Of a stretch of DNA of 64,000 nucleotides, positions 1 through 14,407 are shown piece after piece. Within the stretch, counting starts at the first letter, position 1; each line of letters opens with the position of its first letter. Both the position numbers and the translations under genes were made by a program. A model generated the notes under the pieces. The model made no database searches. It was not told the DNA's origin and saw nothing but the letters and a program-made list of their open reading frames with translations. This DNA is from Siphonodentalium dalli (lineage: Eukaryota > Mollusca > Scaphopoda > Gadilida > Siphonodentaliidae): positions 149,473,379 to 149,537,378 of the forward strand of contig CP136063.1 of assembly GCA_032622095.1 (NCBI GenBank), in the 5' to 3' direction.

Positions 1-510
1 TTAATTAGTAATTTTTTCACAAATTTTCAGCTCGTTAGCGCGATAATTTAACAAACATCATCCTATTTGATTGAAATTTTGATATATAGGTGTCTCCCAA
101 GAATACCTCGGACGAGTTAGAAAACCGGCCCGGTCTGATAAAATTTGATAGAGTTATGGTCCTTAAGTAGTCATTTTGTACGAATTTTGAGCTCGTTAGC
201 GCGATAACTTCAACAAAACGTCATCCGATTCAACTAAAATTTGGTATATAAGTGTCTTCCAATAATATCCTGGACGAGTTCGAAAACCAGTCTGGCCCAA
301 TAAAATTTGATAGAGTTATGGCCCTTAATTAGTCATTTTTCGTGAATTTTTAGCTCGTTAGCGCGATAACTTCAACAAACGTCCTCCGATTTGTTTAAAA
401 TTTGGAATAGACATACTTGCCAAGAATATTTCAGACGAGTTCGAAAACCAGCCTGGCCCGATAAAATTTGATAGAGTTATGGCCCTTAATTAGTCATTTT
501 TCGATTTTAC
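1..510. repeat. Tandem repeat, ~161-bp unit, about 3 copies
   Basis: The word TCGTTAGCGCGATAA recurs at about 32, 193 and 355, giving a ~161-bp period. Each unit also holds an AAATTTGGTAT-like word, AGTTCGAAAACC and GAGTTATGGCCCTTAATTAG in the same order. The array is cut by the left edge of the window. No coding potential is visible. The module order resembles the much more diverged repeats at 53-56 kb. Confidence 0.85.
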
Positions 511-1165
511 CTATTAATTAGTCTACCGATACTGCATGATGCACACCAATTGGCGGTAGCCACCGGCGGTAAGCCACCGAAAACGAGACACAGCATCTCT
601 GATGCCACCTCTTGTTTATAAATGTGGTATGGCCTTCCATAGGATTTTGGATCATGATATGGTATGCATCAACAACACGTGAGGGGGGCACCTATGTCTG
701 TGTGCTAAAATGTGACCTTGGCACCTTATTTGCACAGGTCTGCCATATCAAGAGAGTCATAATATCAGATGGACGTTATAGAGTTATATGTATAGTGTCG
801 TCACAGAATAAATTTAATACCCTTGGCTATATAGACAAATCATTGTTAAATTGAACTTCAGAGCAATTAACTTTTCTTACAAATATGACTTTACAAAGAT
901 TTGCATTCCAGTACAATTGAACTGAACTTCAGGCAATGATTTATAAATGTGAAATTGCATTCCATAGGATTTTGGATAACACATGGGGGGGTGTTTTCAC
1001 ATTTGTTAATGATTGGATTTCTATCGCGTTGCCCAACGCCATGACATTGACTCATGGCAACAAGATATATCATTGTCCATTATTAGCTCAACTTTACTTT
1101 GTAAAGTTTGAGCTATTGCCATGGCTTTGTCGTCCGTCGTCCGTGTGTGTACGTAAGGCGTCAAC
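511..1165. repeat. Edge of repeat element(s): direct repeat pair and hairpin
   Basis: No gene seen. TTTATAAATGTG followed by CATTCCATAGGATTTTGGAT occurs at about 615-650 and 940-975, a diverged direct repeat of about 45 bp. A hairpin lies at 1084-1115 (TAGCTCAACTTTAC against GTAAAGTTTGAGCTA). The stretch ACCTCTTGTT at about 608-617 also ends the unrelated-looking element at 52.68 kb, so it may be a shared element terminus. A CGTCCGTCGTCCG run at 1128-1145 precedes the satellite. Confidence 0.5.
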
Positions 1166-4100
1166 AATGCAGTCTACAGGTCGTACCTTTGGTCGGATCA
1201 TGATGAAATTTGTCATAGCTGTTGACATCAACATTTAGACCAGAATGATTAATTTTGGGGTCATTCGGTAAAAAAACATGGCCGCCAGTGGCCATCTTGC
1301 ATTTAAAAATTCAATCTTTTAGCACGGGCTACAGGGCGTACTATTTGTCTGATCATCATGAAATTTGTCATGAATGTTAAGATTGACATGTAGATGGGAA
1401 CAAGTAATTTTTGGGTCATTTGGCCCAAAAACATGGCCGCCAGCAGCCATCTTGAATTTTACTCTTTGTATGACTAAATTCTTTAGTACGGGCTACAGGT
1501 CGTACTTTTAGTCTGATCATCATAAAATTTGTCAAGAATGTTAATAATGACATGTAGATGGGAACGAGTCATTTTGGGGTCATTCGGCCAAAAAACATGG
1601 CCGCCAGCAGGCATCTTTGATTTCACTCTTTGTATGACTAAATCCTTTAGCACGGGCTACAGGTCGTACCTTTAGTCTGATCATCATCAAATTTGTCATG
1701 GATGTTAATATTGACATGTAGATGGGAACGAGTCATTTTGGGGTCATTTGGCCCAAAAACATGGCCGCCAGCAGCCATCTTGGATTTTACTCTTTGTATG
1801 ACTAAATCCTTTAGCACGGGCTACAGGTCGTACCTTTAGTCTGATCATCATAAAATTTGTGATGGCTGTTGAAATTGGAATGTAGATGGGAACGAGCCAT
1901 TTTGGGGTCATTCGGACAAAAAATAATGGCCGCCAGCAGCCATCTTGGATTTTACTCTTTGTATGACTAAATCCTTTAGTACGGGCTACAGGTCGTACCT
2001 TTAGTCTGATCATCATCAAATTTGTCATGGATGTTAATATTGACATGTAGATGGAAACGAGTCATTTTGGGGTCATTTGGCCCAAAAACATGGCCGCCAG
2101 CAGCCATCTTGGATTTTACTCTTTGTATGACTAAATTCTTTAGCACGGGCTACAGGTCGTACTTTTAGTCTGATCATCATAATATTTGTCAAGAATGTTA
2201 ATAATGACATGTAGATGGGAACGAGTCATTTTGGGGTCATTCGGCCAAAAAACATGGCCGCCAGCAGGCATCTTTGATTTCACTCTTTGTATGACTAAAT
2301 CCTTTAGCACGGGCTACAGGTCGTACCTTTAGTCCGATCATCATAAAATTTGTCGTGGCTGTTGAAATTGGAATGTAGATGGGAACGAGCCATTTTGGGG
2401 TCATTCGGACAAAAAACATGGCTGCCAGCGGCCATCTTGGATTTCAAAATTCAATCCATTAGCACGGGCCACAGGTCGTACTGTTCGTCTGATCATCATG
2501 AAATTTGTCATGGATGTTAATATTGACATGTAGATGGGAACGAGTAATTTTGGGGTCATTCGGCCCAAAAACATGGCGGCCAGCAGCCATCTTGGATTTT
2601 ACTCTTTGTATGACTAAATTCTTTAGCACGGTCTACAGGTCGTACTTTTAGTCTGATCATCATAAAATTTGTCAAGAATGTTAATAATGACATGTAGATG
2701 GGAACGAGTCATTTTGGGGTCATTCGGCCAAAAAACATGGCCGCCAGCAGGCATCTTTGATTTCACTCTTTGTATGACTAAATCCTTTAGCACGGGCTAC
2801 AGGTCGTACCTTTAGTCTGATCATCATCAAATTTGTCATGGATGTTAATATTGACATGTAGATGGGAACGAGTCATTTTGGGGTCATTTGGCCCAAAAAC
2901 ATGGCCGCCAGCAGCCATCTTGGATTTTACTCTTTGTATGACTAAATCCTTTAGCACGGGCTACAGGTCGTACCTTTAGTCCGATCATCATAAAATTTGT
3001 TGTGGCTGTTGAAATTGGAATGTAGATGGGAACGAGTCATTTTGGGGTCATTCGGACAAAAAACATGGCTGCCAGTGGCCATCTTGGATTTCAAAATTCA
3101 ATCCATTAGCACGGGCCACAGGTCGTACTGTTCGTCTGATCATCATGAAATTTGTCATGGATGTTAATATTGACATGTAGATGGGAACGAGCCATTTTGG
3201 GGTCATTCGGCCAAAAAACATGGCGGCCAGCAGCCATCTTGGATTTTACTCTTTGTATGACTAAATTCTTTAGCACGGGCTACAGGTCGTACCTTTAGTC
3301 TGATCATCATCAAATTTGTCATGGATGTTAATATTGACATGTAGATGGGAACGAGTCATTTTGGGGTCATTTGGCCCAAAAACATGGCCGCCAGCAGCCA
3401 TCTTGGATTTTACTCTTTGTATGACTAAATCCTTTAGCACGGGCTACAGGTCGTACCTTTAGTCTGATCATCATAAAATTTGTGATGGCTGTTGAAATTG
3501 GAATGTAGATGGGAACGAGCCATTTTGGGGTCATTCAGACAAAAAATAATGGCCGCCAGCAGCCATCTTGGATTTTACTCTTTGTATGACTAAATCCTTT
3601 AGCACGGGCTACAGGTCGTACCTTTAGTCTGATCATCATCAAATTTGTCATGGATGTTAATATTGACATGTAGATGGGAACGAGTCATTTTGGGGTCATT
3701 TGGCCCAAAAACATGGCCACCAGCAGCCATCTTGGATTTTACTCTTTGTATGACTAAATTCTTTAGCACGGGCTACAGGTCGTACTTTTAGTCTGATCAT
3801 CATAAAATTTGTCAAGAATGTTAATAATGACATGTAGATGGGAACGAGTCATTTTGGGGTCATTTGGCCCAAAAACATGGCCGCCAGCAGCCATCTTGGA
3901 TTTTACTCTTTGTATGACTAAATCCTTTAGCACGGGCTACAGGTCGTACCTTTAGTCTGATCATCATAAAATTTGTGATGGCTGTTGAAATTGGAATGTA
4001 GATGGGAACGAGCCATGTTGGGGTCATTCGGACAAAAAATAATGGCCGCCAGCAGCCATCTTGGATTTTACTCTTTGTATGACTAAATCCTTTAGCACGG

Positions 4101-7100
4101 GCTACAGGTCGTACCTTTAGTCTGATCATCATCAAATTTGTCATGGATGTTAATATTGACATGTAGATGGGAACGAGTCATTTTGGGGTCATTTGGCCCA
4201 AAAACATGGCCGCCAGCAGCCATCTTGGATTTTACTCTTTGTATGACTAAATTCTTTAGCACGGGCTACAGGTCGTACTTTTAGTCTGATCATCATAATA
4301 TTTGTCAAGAATGTTAATAATGACATGTAGATGGGAACGAGTCATTTTGGGGTCATTCGGCCAAAAAACATGGCCGCCAGCAGGCATCTTTGATTTCACT
4401 CTTTGTATGACTAAATCCTTTAGCACGGGCTACAGGTCGTACCTTTAGTCCGATCATCATAAAATTTGTCGTGGCTGTTGAAATTGTAATGTAGATGGGA
4501 ACGAGTCATTTTGGGGTCATTCGGACAAAAAACATGGCTGCCAGCGGCCATCTTGGATTTCAAAATTCAATCCATTAGCACGGGCCACAGGTCGTACTGT
4601 TCTTCTGATCATCATGAAATTTGTCATGGATGTTAATATTGACATGTAGATGGGAACGAGTAATTTTGGGGTCATTCGGCCAAAAAACATGGCGGCCAGC
4701 AGCCATCTTGGATTTTACTCTTTGTATGACTAAATTCTTTAGCACGGGCTACAGGTCGTACCTTTAGTCTGATCATCATCAAATTTGTCATGGATGTTAA
4801 TATTGACATGTAGATGGGAACGAGTCATTTTGGGGTCATTTGGCCCAAAAACATGGCCGCCAGCAGCCATCTTTGATTTCACTCTTTGTATGTCTAAAGC
4901 CTTTAGCACGGGCTACAGGTCGTACCTTTAGTCTGATCATCATCAAATTTGTCATGGATGTTAATATTGACATGTAGATGGGAACGAGTCATTTTGGGGT
5001 CATTTGGCCCAAAAACATGGCCGCCAGCAGCCATCTTGGATTTTACTCTTTGTATGACTAAATCCTTTAGCACGGGCTACAGGTCGTACCTTTAGTCTGA
5101 TCATCATAAAATTTGTGATGGCTTTTGAAATTGGAATGTAGATGGGAACGAGCCATTTTGGGGTCATTCTGACAAAAAATAATGGCCGCCAGCAGCCATC
5201 TTGGATTTTACTCTTTGTATGACTAAATCCTTGAGCACGGGCTACAGGTCGTACCTTTAGTCTGATCATCATCAAATTTGTCATGGATGTTAATATTGAC
5301 ATGTAGATGGGAACGAGTCATTTTGGGGTCATTTGGCCCAAAAACATGGCCGCCAGCAGCCATCTTGGATTTTACTCTTTGTATGACTAAATTCTTTAGC
5401 ACGGGCTACAGGTCGTACTTTTAGTCTGATCATCATAAAATTTGTCAAGAATGTTAATAATGACATGTAGATAGTAACGAGTCATATTGGGGTCATTTGG
5501 CCCAAAAACATGGCCGCCAGCAGCCATCTTGGATTTTACTCTTTGTATGACTAAATTCTTTAGCACGGGCTACAGGTCGTACTTTTAGTCTGATCATCAT
5601 AAAATTTGTCAAGAATGTTAATAATGACATGTAGATGGGAACGAGTCATTTTGGGGTCATTCGGCCAAAAAACATGGCCGCCAGCAGGCATCTTTGATTT
5701 CACTCTTTGTATGACTAAATCCTTTAGCACGGGCTACAGGTCGTACCTTTAGTCCGATCATCATAAAATTTGTTGTGGCTGTTGAAATTGGAATGTAGAT
5801 GGGAACGAGTCATTTTGGGGTCATTCGGACAAAAAACATGGCTGCCAGCGGCCATCTTGGATTTCAAAATTCAATCCATTAGCACGGGCCACAGGTCGTA
5901 CTGTTCGTCTGATCATCATGAAATTTGTCATGGATGTTAATATTGACATGTAGATGGGAACGAGTAATTTTGGGGTCATTCGGCCAAAAAACATGGCGGC
6001 CAGCAGCCATCTTGGATTTTACTCTTTGTATGACTAAATTCTTTAGCACGGGCTACAGGTCGTACCTTTAGTCTGATCATCATCAAATTTGTCATGGATG
6101 TTAATATTGACATGTAGATGGGAACGAGTCATTTTGGGGTCATTTGGCCCAAAAACATGGCCGCCAGCAGCCATCTTGGATTTTACTCTTTGTATGACTA
6201 AATCCTTTAGCACGGGCTACAGGTCGTACCTTTAGTCTGATCATCATAAAATTTGTGATGGCTGTTGAAATTGGAATGTAGATGGGAACGAGCCATTTTG
6301 GGATCATTCAGACAAAAAATAATGGCCGCCAGCAGCCATCTTGGATTTTACTCTTTGTATGACTAAATCCTTTAGCACGGGCTACAGGTCGTACCTTTAG
6401 TCTGATCATCATCAAATTTGTCATGGATGTTAATATTGACATGTAGATGGGAACGAGTCATTTTGGGGTCATTTGGCCCAAAAACATGGCCGCCAGCAGC
6501 CATCTTGGATTTTACTCTTTGTATGACTAAATTCTTTAGCACGGGCTACAGGTCGTACTTTTAGTCTGATCATCATAAAATTTGTCAAGAATGTTAATAA
6601 TGACATGTAGATGGGAACGAGTCATTTTGGGGTCATTTGGCTCAAAAACATGGCCGCCAGCAGCCATCTTGGATTTTACTCTTTGTATGACTAAATCCTT
6701 TAGCACGGGCTACAGGTCGTACCTTTAGTCTGATCATCATAAAATTTGTGATGGCTGTTGAAATTGGAATGTAGATGGGAACGAGCCATTTTGGGGTCAT
6801 TCGGACAAAAAATAATGGCCGCCAGCAGCCATCTTGGATTTTACTCTTTGTATGACTAAATCCTTTAGCACGGGCTACAGGTCGTACCTTTAGTCTGATC
6901 ATCATCAAATTTGTCATGGATGTTAATATTGACATGTAGATGGGAACGAGTCATTTTGGGGTCATTTGGCCCAAAAACATGGCCGCCAGCAGCCATCTTG
7001 GATTTTACTCTTTGTATGACTAAATTCTTTAGCACGGGCTACAGGTCGTACTTTTAGTCTGATCATCATAATATTTGTCAAGAATGTTAATAATGACATG

Positions 7101-10100
7101 TAGATGGGAACGAGTCATTTTGGGGTCATTCGGCCAAAAAACATGGCCGCCAGCAGGCATCTTTGATTTCACTCTTTGTATGACTAAATCCTTTAGCACG
7201 GGCTACAGGTCGTACCTTTAGTCCGATCATCATAAAATTTGTCGTGGCTGTTGAAATTGTAATGTAGATGGGAACGATTCATTTTGGGGTCATTCGGACA
7301 AAAAACATGGCTGCCAGCGGCCATCTTGGATTTCAAAATTCAATCCATTAGCACGGGCCACAGGTCGTACTGTTCTTCTGATCATCATGAAATTTGTCAT
7401 GGATGTTAATATTGACATGTAGATGGGAACGAGTAATTTTGGGGTCATTCGGCCAAATAACATGGCGGCCAGCAGCCATCTTGGATTTTACTCTTTGTAT
7501 GACTAAATTCTTTAGCACGGGCTACAGGTCGTACCTTTAGTCTGATCATCATCAAATTTGTCATGGATGTTAATATTTACATGTAGATGGGAACGAGTCA
7601 TTTTGGGGTCATTTGGCCCAAAAACATGGCCGCCAGCAGCCATCTTGTATTTTACTCTTTGTATGACTAAATTCTTTAGCACGGGCTACAGGTCGTACTT
7701 TTAGTCTGATCATCATAAAATTTGTCAAGAATGTTAATAATGACATGTAGATGGGAACGAGTCATTTTGGGGTCATTTGGCCCAAAAAACATGGCCGCCA
7801 GCAGCCATCTTGGATTTTACTCTTTGTATGACTAAATCCTTTAGCACGGGCTACAGGTCGTACCTTTAGTCTGATCATCATAAAATTTGTGATGGCTGTT
7901 GAAATTGGAATGTAGATGGGAACGAGCCATTTTGGGGTCATTCGGACAAAAAATAATGGCCGCCAGCAGCCATCTTGGATTTTACTCTTTGTATGACTAA
8001 ATCCTTTAGCACGGGCTACAGGTTGTACCTTTAGTCTGATCATCATCAAATTTGTCATGGATGTTAATATTGACATGTAGATGGGAACGAGTCATTTTGG
8101 GGTCATTTGGCCCAAAAACATGGCCGCCAGCAGCCATCTTGGATTTTACTCTTTGTATGACTAAATTCTTTAGCACGGGCTACAGGTCGTACTTTTAGTC
8201 TGATCATCATAATATTTGTCAAGAATGTTAATAATGACATGTAGATGGGAACGAGTCATTTTGGGGTCATTCGGCCAAAAAACATGGCCGCCAGCAGGCA
8301 TCTTTGATTTCACTCTTTGTATGACTAAATCCTTTAGCACGGGCTACAGGTCGTACCTTTAGTCCGATCATCATAAAATTTGTCGTGGCTGTTGAAATTG
8401 TAATGTAGATGGGAACGAGTCATTTTGGGGTCATTCGGACAAAAAACATGGCTGCCAGCGGCCATCTTGGATTTCAAAATTCAATCCATTAGCACGGGCC
8501 ACAGGTCGTACTGTTCTTCTGATCATCATGAAATTTGTCATGGATGTTAATATTGACATGTAGATGGGAACGAGTAATTTTGGGGTCATTCGGCCAAAAA
8601 ACATGGCGGCCAGCAGCCATCTTGGATTTTACTCTTTGTATGACTAAATTCTTTAGCACGGGCTACAGGTCGTACCTTTAGTCTGATCATCATCAAATTT
8701 GTCATGGATGTTAATATTTACATGTAGATGGGAACGAGTCATTTTGGGGTCATTTGGCCCAAAAACATGGCCGCCAGCAGCCATCTTGGATTTTACTCTT
8801 TGTATGACTAAATCCTTTAGCACGGGCTACAGGTCGTACCTTTAGTCTGATCATCATCAAATTTGTCATGGATGTTAATATTTACATGTAGATGGGAACG
8901 AGTCATTTTGGGGTCATTTGGCCCAAAAACATGGCCGCCAGCAGCCATCTTGGATTTTACTCTTTGTATGACTAAATCCTTTAGCACGGGCTACAGGTCG
9001 TACCTTTAGTCTGATCATCATAAAATTTGTGATGGCTGTTGAAATTGGAATGTAGATGGGAACGAGCCATTTTGGGGTCATTCGGACAAAAAATAATGGC
9101 CGCCAGCAGCCATCTTGGATTTTACTCTTTGTATGACTAAATCCTTTAGCACGGGCTACAGGTCGTACCTTTAGTCTGATCATCATCAAATTTGTCATGG
9201 ATGTTAATATTGACATGTAGATGGGAACGAGTCATTTTGGGGTCATTTGGCCCAAAAACATGGCCGCCAGCAGCCATCTTGGATTTTACTCTTTGTATGA
9301 CTAAATTCTTTAGCACGGGCTACAGGTCGTACTTTTAGTCTGATCATCATAAAATTTGTCAAGAATGTTAATAATGACATGTAGATGGGAACGAGTCATT
9401 TTGGGGTCATTCGGCCAAAAAACATGGCCGCCAGCAGGCATCTTTGATTTCACTCTTTGTATGACTAAATCCTTTAGCACGGGCTACAGGTCGTACCTTT
9501 AGTCCGATCATCATAAAATTTGTCGTGGCTGTTGAAATTGGAATGTAGATGGGAACGAGTCATTTTGGGGTCATTCGGACAAAAAACATGGCTGCCAGCG
9601 GCCATCTTGGATTTCAAAATTCAATCCATTAGCACGGGCCACAGGTCGTACTGTTCGTCTGATCATCATGAAATTTGTCATGGATGTTAATATTGACATG
9701 TAGATGGGAACGAGTAATTTTGGGGTCATTCGGCCAAAAAACATGGCGGCCAGCAGCCATCTTGGATTTTACTCTTTGTATGACTAAATTCTTTAGCACG
9801 GGCTACAGGTCGTACTTTTAGTCTGATCATCATAAAATTTGTCAAGAATGTTAATAATGACATGTAGATGGGAACGAGTCATTTTGGGGTCATTTGGCCC
9901 AAAAACATGGCCGCCAGCAGCCATCTTGGATTTTACTCTTTGTATGACTAAATCCTTTAGCACGGGCTACAGGTCGTACCTTTAGTCTGATCATCATAAA
10001 ATTTGTGATGGCTGTTGAAATTGGAATGTAGATGGGAACGAGCCATTTTGGGGTCATTCGGACAAAAAATAATGGCCGCCAGCAGCCATCTTGGATTTTA

Positions 10101-10610
10101 CTCTTTGTATGACTAAATCCTTTAGCACGGGCTACAGGTCGTACCTTTAGTCTGATCATCATCAAATTTGTCATGGATGTTAATATTGACATGTAGATGG
10201 GAACGAGTCATTTTGGGGTCATTTGGCCCAAAAACATGGCCGCCAGCAGCCATCTTGGATTTTACTCTTTGTATGACTAAATTCTTTAGCACGGGCTACA
10301 GGTCGTACTTTTAGTCTGATCATCATAATATTTGTCAAGAATGTTAATAATGACATGTAGATGGGAACGAGTCATTTTGGGGTCATTCGGCCAAAAAACA
10401 TGGCCGCCAGCAGGCATCTTTGATTTCACTCTTTGTATGACTAAATCCTTTAGCACGGGCTACAGGTCGTACCTTTAGTCCGATCATCATAAAATTTGTC
10501 GTGGCTGTTGAAATTGGAATGTAGATGGGAACGAGTCATTTTGGGGTCATTCGGACAAAAAACATGGCTGCCAGCGGCCATCTTGGATTTCAAAATTCAA
10601 TCCATTAGCA

Positions 10611-12290
10611 CGGGGCACAGGTCGTACTGTTCGTCTGATCATCATGAAATTTGTCATGGATGTTAATATTGACATGTAGATGGGAACGAGTAATTTTGGG
10701 GTCATTCGGCCAAAAAACATGGCGGCCAGCAGCCATCTTGGATTTTACTCTTTGTATGACTAAATTCTTTAGCATGGGCTACAGGTCGTACCTTTAGTCT
10801 GATCATCATCAAATTTGTCATGGATGTTAATATTGACATGTAGATGGGAACGAGTCATTTTGGGGTCATTTGGCCCAAAAACATGGCCGCCAGCAGCCAT
10901 CTTGGATTTTACTCTTTGTATGACTAAATCCTTTAGCACGGGCTACAGGTCGTACCTTTAGTCTGATCATCATAAAATTTGTGATGGCTGTTGAAATTGG
11001 AATGTAGATGGGAACGAGCCATTTTGGGGTCATTCAGACAAAAAATAATGGCCGCCAGCAGCCATCTTGGATTTTACTCTTTGTATGACTAAATCCTTTA
11101 GCACGGGCTACAGGTCGTACCTTTAGTCTGATCATCATCAAATTTGTCATGGATGTTAATATTGAAATGTAGATGGGAACGAGTCATTTTGGGGTCATTT
11201 GGCCCAAAAACATGGCCGCCAGCAGCCATCTTGGATTTTACTCTTTGTATGACTAAATTCTTTAGCACGGGCTACAGGTCGTACTTTTAGTCTGATCATC
11301 ATAAAATTTGTCAAGAATGTTAATAATGACATGTAGATGGGAACGAGTCATTTTGGGGTCATTTGGCCCAAAAACATGGCCGCCAGCAGCCATCTTGGAT
11401 TTTACTCTTTGTATGACTAAATCCTTTAGCACGGGCTACAGGTCGTACCTTTAGTCTGATCATCATAAAATTTGTGATGGCTGTTGAAATTGGAATGTAG
11501 ATGGGAACGAGCCATTTTGGGGTCATTCGGACAAAAAATAATGGCCGCCAGCAGCCATCTTGGATTTTACTCTTTGTATGACTAAATCCTTTAGCACGGG
11601 CTACAGGTCGTACCTTTAGTCTGATCATCATCAAATTTGTCATGGATGTTAATATTGACATGTAGATGGGAACGAGTCATTTTGGGGTCATTTGGCCCGA
11701 AAACATGGCCGCCAGCAGCCATCTTGGATTTTACTCTTTGTATGACTAAATTCTTTAGCACGGGCTACAGGTCGTACTTTTAGTCTGATCATCATAATAT
11801 TTGTCAAGAATGTTAATAATGACATGTAGATGGGAACGAGTCATTTTGGGGTCATTCGGCCAAAAAACATGGCCGCCAGCAGGCATCTTTGATTTCACTC
11901 TTTGTATGACTAAATCCTTTAGCACGGGCTACAGGTCGTACCTTTAGTCCGATCATCATAAAATTTGTCGTGGCTGTTGAAATTGTAATGTAGATGGGAA
12001 CGAGTCATTTTGGGGTCATTCGGACAAAAAACATGGCTGCCAGCGGCCATCTTGGATTTCAAAATTCAATCCATTAGCACGGGCCACAGGTCGTACTGTT
12101 CTTCTGATCATCATAAAATTTGTCATGGATGTTAATATTGACATGTAGATGGGAACGAGTAATTTTGGGGTCATTCGGCCAAAAAACATGGCGGCCAGCA
12201 GCCATCTTGGATTTTACTCTTTGTATGACTAAATTCTTTAGCACGGGCTACAGGTCGTACCTTTAGTCTGATCATCATCAAATTTGTCGT
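10611..12290. repeat. Recent satellite block duplication, copy 1 (2,117-bp offset)
   Basis: Private variants here recur exactly 2,117 bp downstream: CGGGGCACAG at 10611 and 12728, an AGCATGGGCTAC monomer, a TTGAAATGTAG variant, GGCCCGAAAAC, a CTTCTGATCATCATAAAATT variant, and TTGTCGTGGATG at 12284 and 14401. Differences are rare, for example one extra C near 12509. Copies 1 and 2 together cover about 13 monomers each. Confidence 0.85.
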
Positions 12291-12727
12291 GGATGTTAAT
12301 ATTGACATGTAGATGGGAACGAGTCATTTTGGGGTCATTTGGCCCAAAAACATGGCCGCCAGCAGCCATCTTGGATTTTACTCTTTGTATGACTAAATTC
12401 TTTAGCACGGGCTACAGGTCGTACTTTTAGTCTGATCATCATAATATTTGTCAAGAATGTTAATAATGACATGTAGATGGGAACGAGTCATTTTGGGGTC
12501 ATTCGGCCCAAAAAACATGGCCGCCAGCAGGCATCTTTGATTTCACTCTTTGTATGACTAAATCCTTTAGCACGGGCTACAGGTCGTACCTTTAGTCCGA
12601 TCATCATAAAATTTGTCGTGGCTGTTGAAATTGGAATGTAGATGGGAACGAGTCATTTTGGGGTCATTCGGACAAAAAACATGGCTGCCAGCGGCCATCT
12701 TGGATTTCAAAATTCAATCCATTAGCA

Positions 12728-14407
12728 CGGGGCACAGGTCGTACTGTTCGTCTGATCATCATGAAATTTGTCATGGATGTTAATATTGACATGTAGATGG
12801 GAACGAGTAATTTTGGGGTCATTCGGCCAAAAAACATGGCGGCCAGCAGCCATCTTGGATTTTACTCTTTGTATGACTAAATTCTTTAGCATGGGCTACA
12901 GGTCGTACCTTTCGTCTGATCATCATCAAATTTGTCATGGATGTTAATATTGACATGTAGATGGGAACGAGTCATTTTGGGGTCATTTGGCCCAAAAACA
13001 TGGCCGCCAGCAGCCATCTTGGATTTTACTCTTTGTATGACTAAATCCTTTAGCACGGGCTACAGGTCGTACCTTTAGTCTGATCATCATAAAATTTGTG
13101 ATGGCTGTTGAAATTGGAATGTAGATGGGAACGAGCCATTTTGGGGTCATTCAGACAAAAAATAATGGCCGCCAGCAGCCATCTTGGATTTTACTCTTTG
13201 TATGACTAAATCCTTTAGCACGGGCTACAGGTCGTACCTTTAGTCTGATCATCATCAAATTTGTCATGGATGTTAATATTGAAATGTAGATGGGAACGAG
13301 TCATTTTGGGGTCATTTGGCCCAAAAACATGGCCGCCAGCAGCCATCTTGGATTTTACTCTTTGTATGACTAAATTCTTTAGCACGGGCTACAGGTCGTA
13401 CTTTTAGTCTGATCATCATAAAATTTGTCAAGAATGTTAATAATGACATGTAGATGGGAACGAGTCATTTTGGGGTCATTTGGCCCAAAAACATGGCCGC
13501 CAGCAGCCATCTTGGATTTTACTCTTTGTATGACTAAATCCTTTAGCACGGGCTACAGGTCGTACCTTTAGTCTGATCATCATAAAATTTGTGATGGCTG
13601 TTGAAATTGGAATGTAGATGGGAACGAGCCATTTTGGGGTCATTCGGACAAAAAATAATGGCCGCCAGCAGCCATCTTGGATTTTACTCTTTGTATGACT
13701 AAATCCTTTAGCACGGGCTACAGGTCGTACCTTTAGTCTGATCATCATCAAATTTGTCATGGATGTTAATATTGACATGTAGATGGGAACGAGTCATTTT
13801 GGGGTCATTTGGCCCGAAAACATGGCCGCCAGCAGCCATCTTGGATTTTACTCTTTGTATGACTAAATTCTTTAGCACGGGCTACAGGTCGTACTTTTAG
13901 TCTGATCATCATAATATTTGTCAAGAATGTTAATAATGACATGTAGATGGGAACGAGTCATTTTGGGGTCATTCGGCCAAAAAACATGGCCGCCAGCAGG
14001 CATCTTTGATTTCACTCTTTGTATGACTAAATCCTTTAGCACGGGCTACAGGTCGTACCTTTAGTCCGATCATCATAAAATTTGTCGTGGCTGTTGAAAT
14101 TGTAATGTAGATGGGAACGAGTCATTTTGGGGTCATTCGGACAAAAAACATGGCTGCCAGCGGCCATCTTGGATTTCAAAATTCAATCCATTAGCACGGG
14201 CCACAGGTCGTACTGTTCTTCTGATCATCATAAAATTTGTCATGGATGTTAATATTGACATGTAGATGGGAACGAGTAATTTTGGGGTCATTCGGCCAAA
14301 AAACATGGCGGCCAGCAGCCATCTTGGATTTTACTCTTTGTATGACTAAATTCTTTAGCACGGGCTACAGGTCGTACCTTTAGTCTGATCATCATCAAAT
14401 TTGTCGT
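12728..14407. repeat. Recent satellite block duplication, copy 2
   Basis: Second copy of the block beginning at 10611, in the same orientation and immediately downstream. It shares rare variants found nowhere else in the array, which points to a single recent unequal exchange or to an assembly duplication. Confidence 0.85.
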
